5,733 nucleotides of DNA from Chromatiales bacterium (lineage in GTDB: Bacteria > Pseudomonadota > Gammaproteobacteria > UBA6429 > Thiohalophilaceae): positions 1-5,733 of the forward strand of contig JALUTJ010000132.1 of the NCBI GenBank assembly GCA_027057985.1. Reading direction: 5' to 3'. Position numbers and translations under genes: made by a program. The notes under the pieces were generated by a model. The model worked only from the letters and a program-made list of their open reading frames with translations, ran no database searches and was not told where the DNA came from. Shown here piece by piece: positions 5,689-5,733 of the stretch (its first letter is position 1; every line of letters begins with the position of its first letter).

Positions 5689-5733
5689 TAGCGGGCATGG
5701 GCGGTACGCTATATATAAATAGTATAGAAAGGC

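Noticed and set aside
5697..5733. Possible start of a plus-strand gene at the ATG at 5697, open to the window edge
   Set aside because: Only 12 codons are visible, the upstream GCGGG is a poor ribosome binding site, and the encoded residues match nothing I know.

Overview
The window looks like a chromosomal segment of a gammaproteobacterium with moderate GC content and an environmental lifestyle. This rests on the MazG, HDOD, ScsD-like and ArsJ proteins all reading as proteobacterial, on the codon use, and on a CAAAG-rich intergenic repeat of a kind common in such genomes. The species cannot be named from the sequence alone.

Left part (1-2365, all on the minus strand). In transcription order there is an exported 26-residue-repeat alpha-solenoid protein, an HDOD signalling protein with a well-preserved HD site, and mazG (NTP pyrophosphohydrolase), whose C-terminus runs off the left edge. 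The gaps are 117 and 63 bases, so the three may be co-transcribed.

Centre (2366-3614). A 106-base divergent region separates the repeat protein from a plus-strand response regulator. One AT-rich block there can be read as a -10 box on both strands. The regulator starts at TTG and has an intact phospho-acceptor REC domain, followed by a GGDEF domain whose signature is destroyed (GVSKF) although the RxxD inhibitory-site motif remains. It is more likely a c-di-GMP sensor or a protein-interaction output than a cyclase. Next comes a 227-base convergent intergenic stretch (3615-3841) with a CAAAG-type repeat, inverted repeats and a possible terminator.

Right part (3842-5733, minus strand). An ArsJ-type organoarsenical efflux permease is followed after 36 bases by a membrane-anchored ScsD/TlpA-like thioredoxin with a WCPIC active site and a TTG start. 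The 137 bases upstream of arsJ hold a good sigma70 promoter whose -35 lies in an 11-bp-spaced direct repeat resembling a Pho box. Neither arsR nor the GAPDH gene that normally accompanies arsJ is visible. The most interesting ideas are a phosphate-controlled arsenate-export operon coupled to a thiol-redox protein, and the degenerate GGDEF regulator. No wholly new system can be proven from this window.
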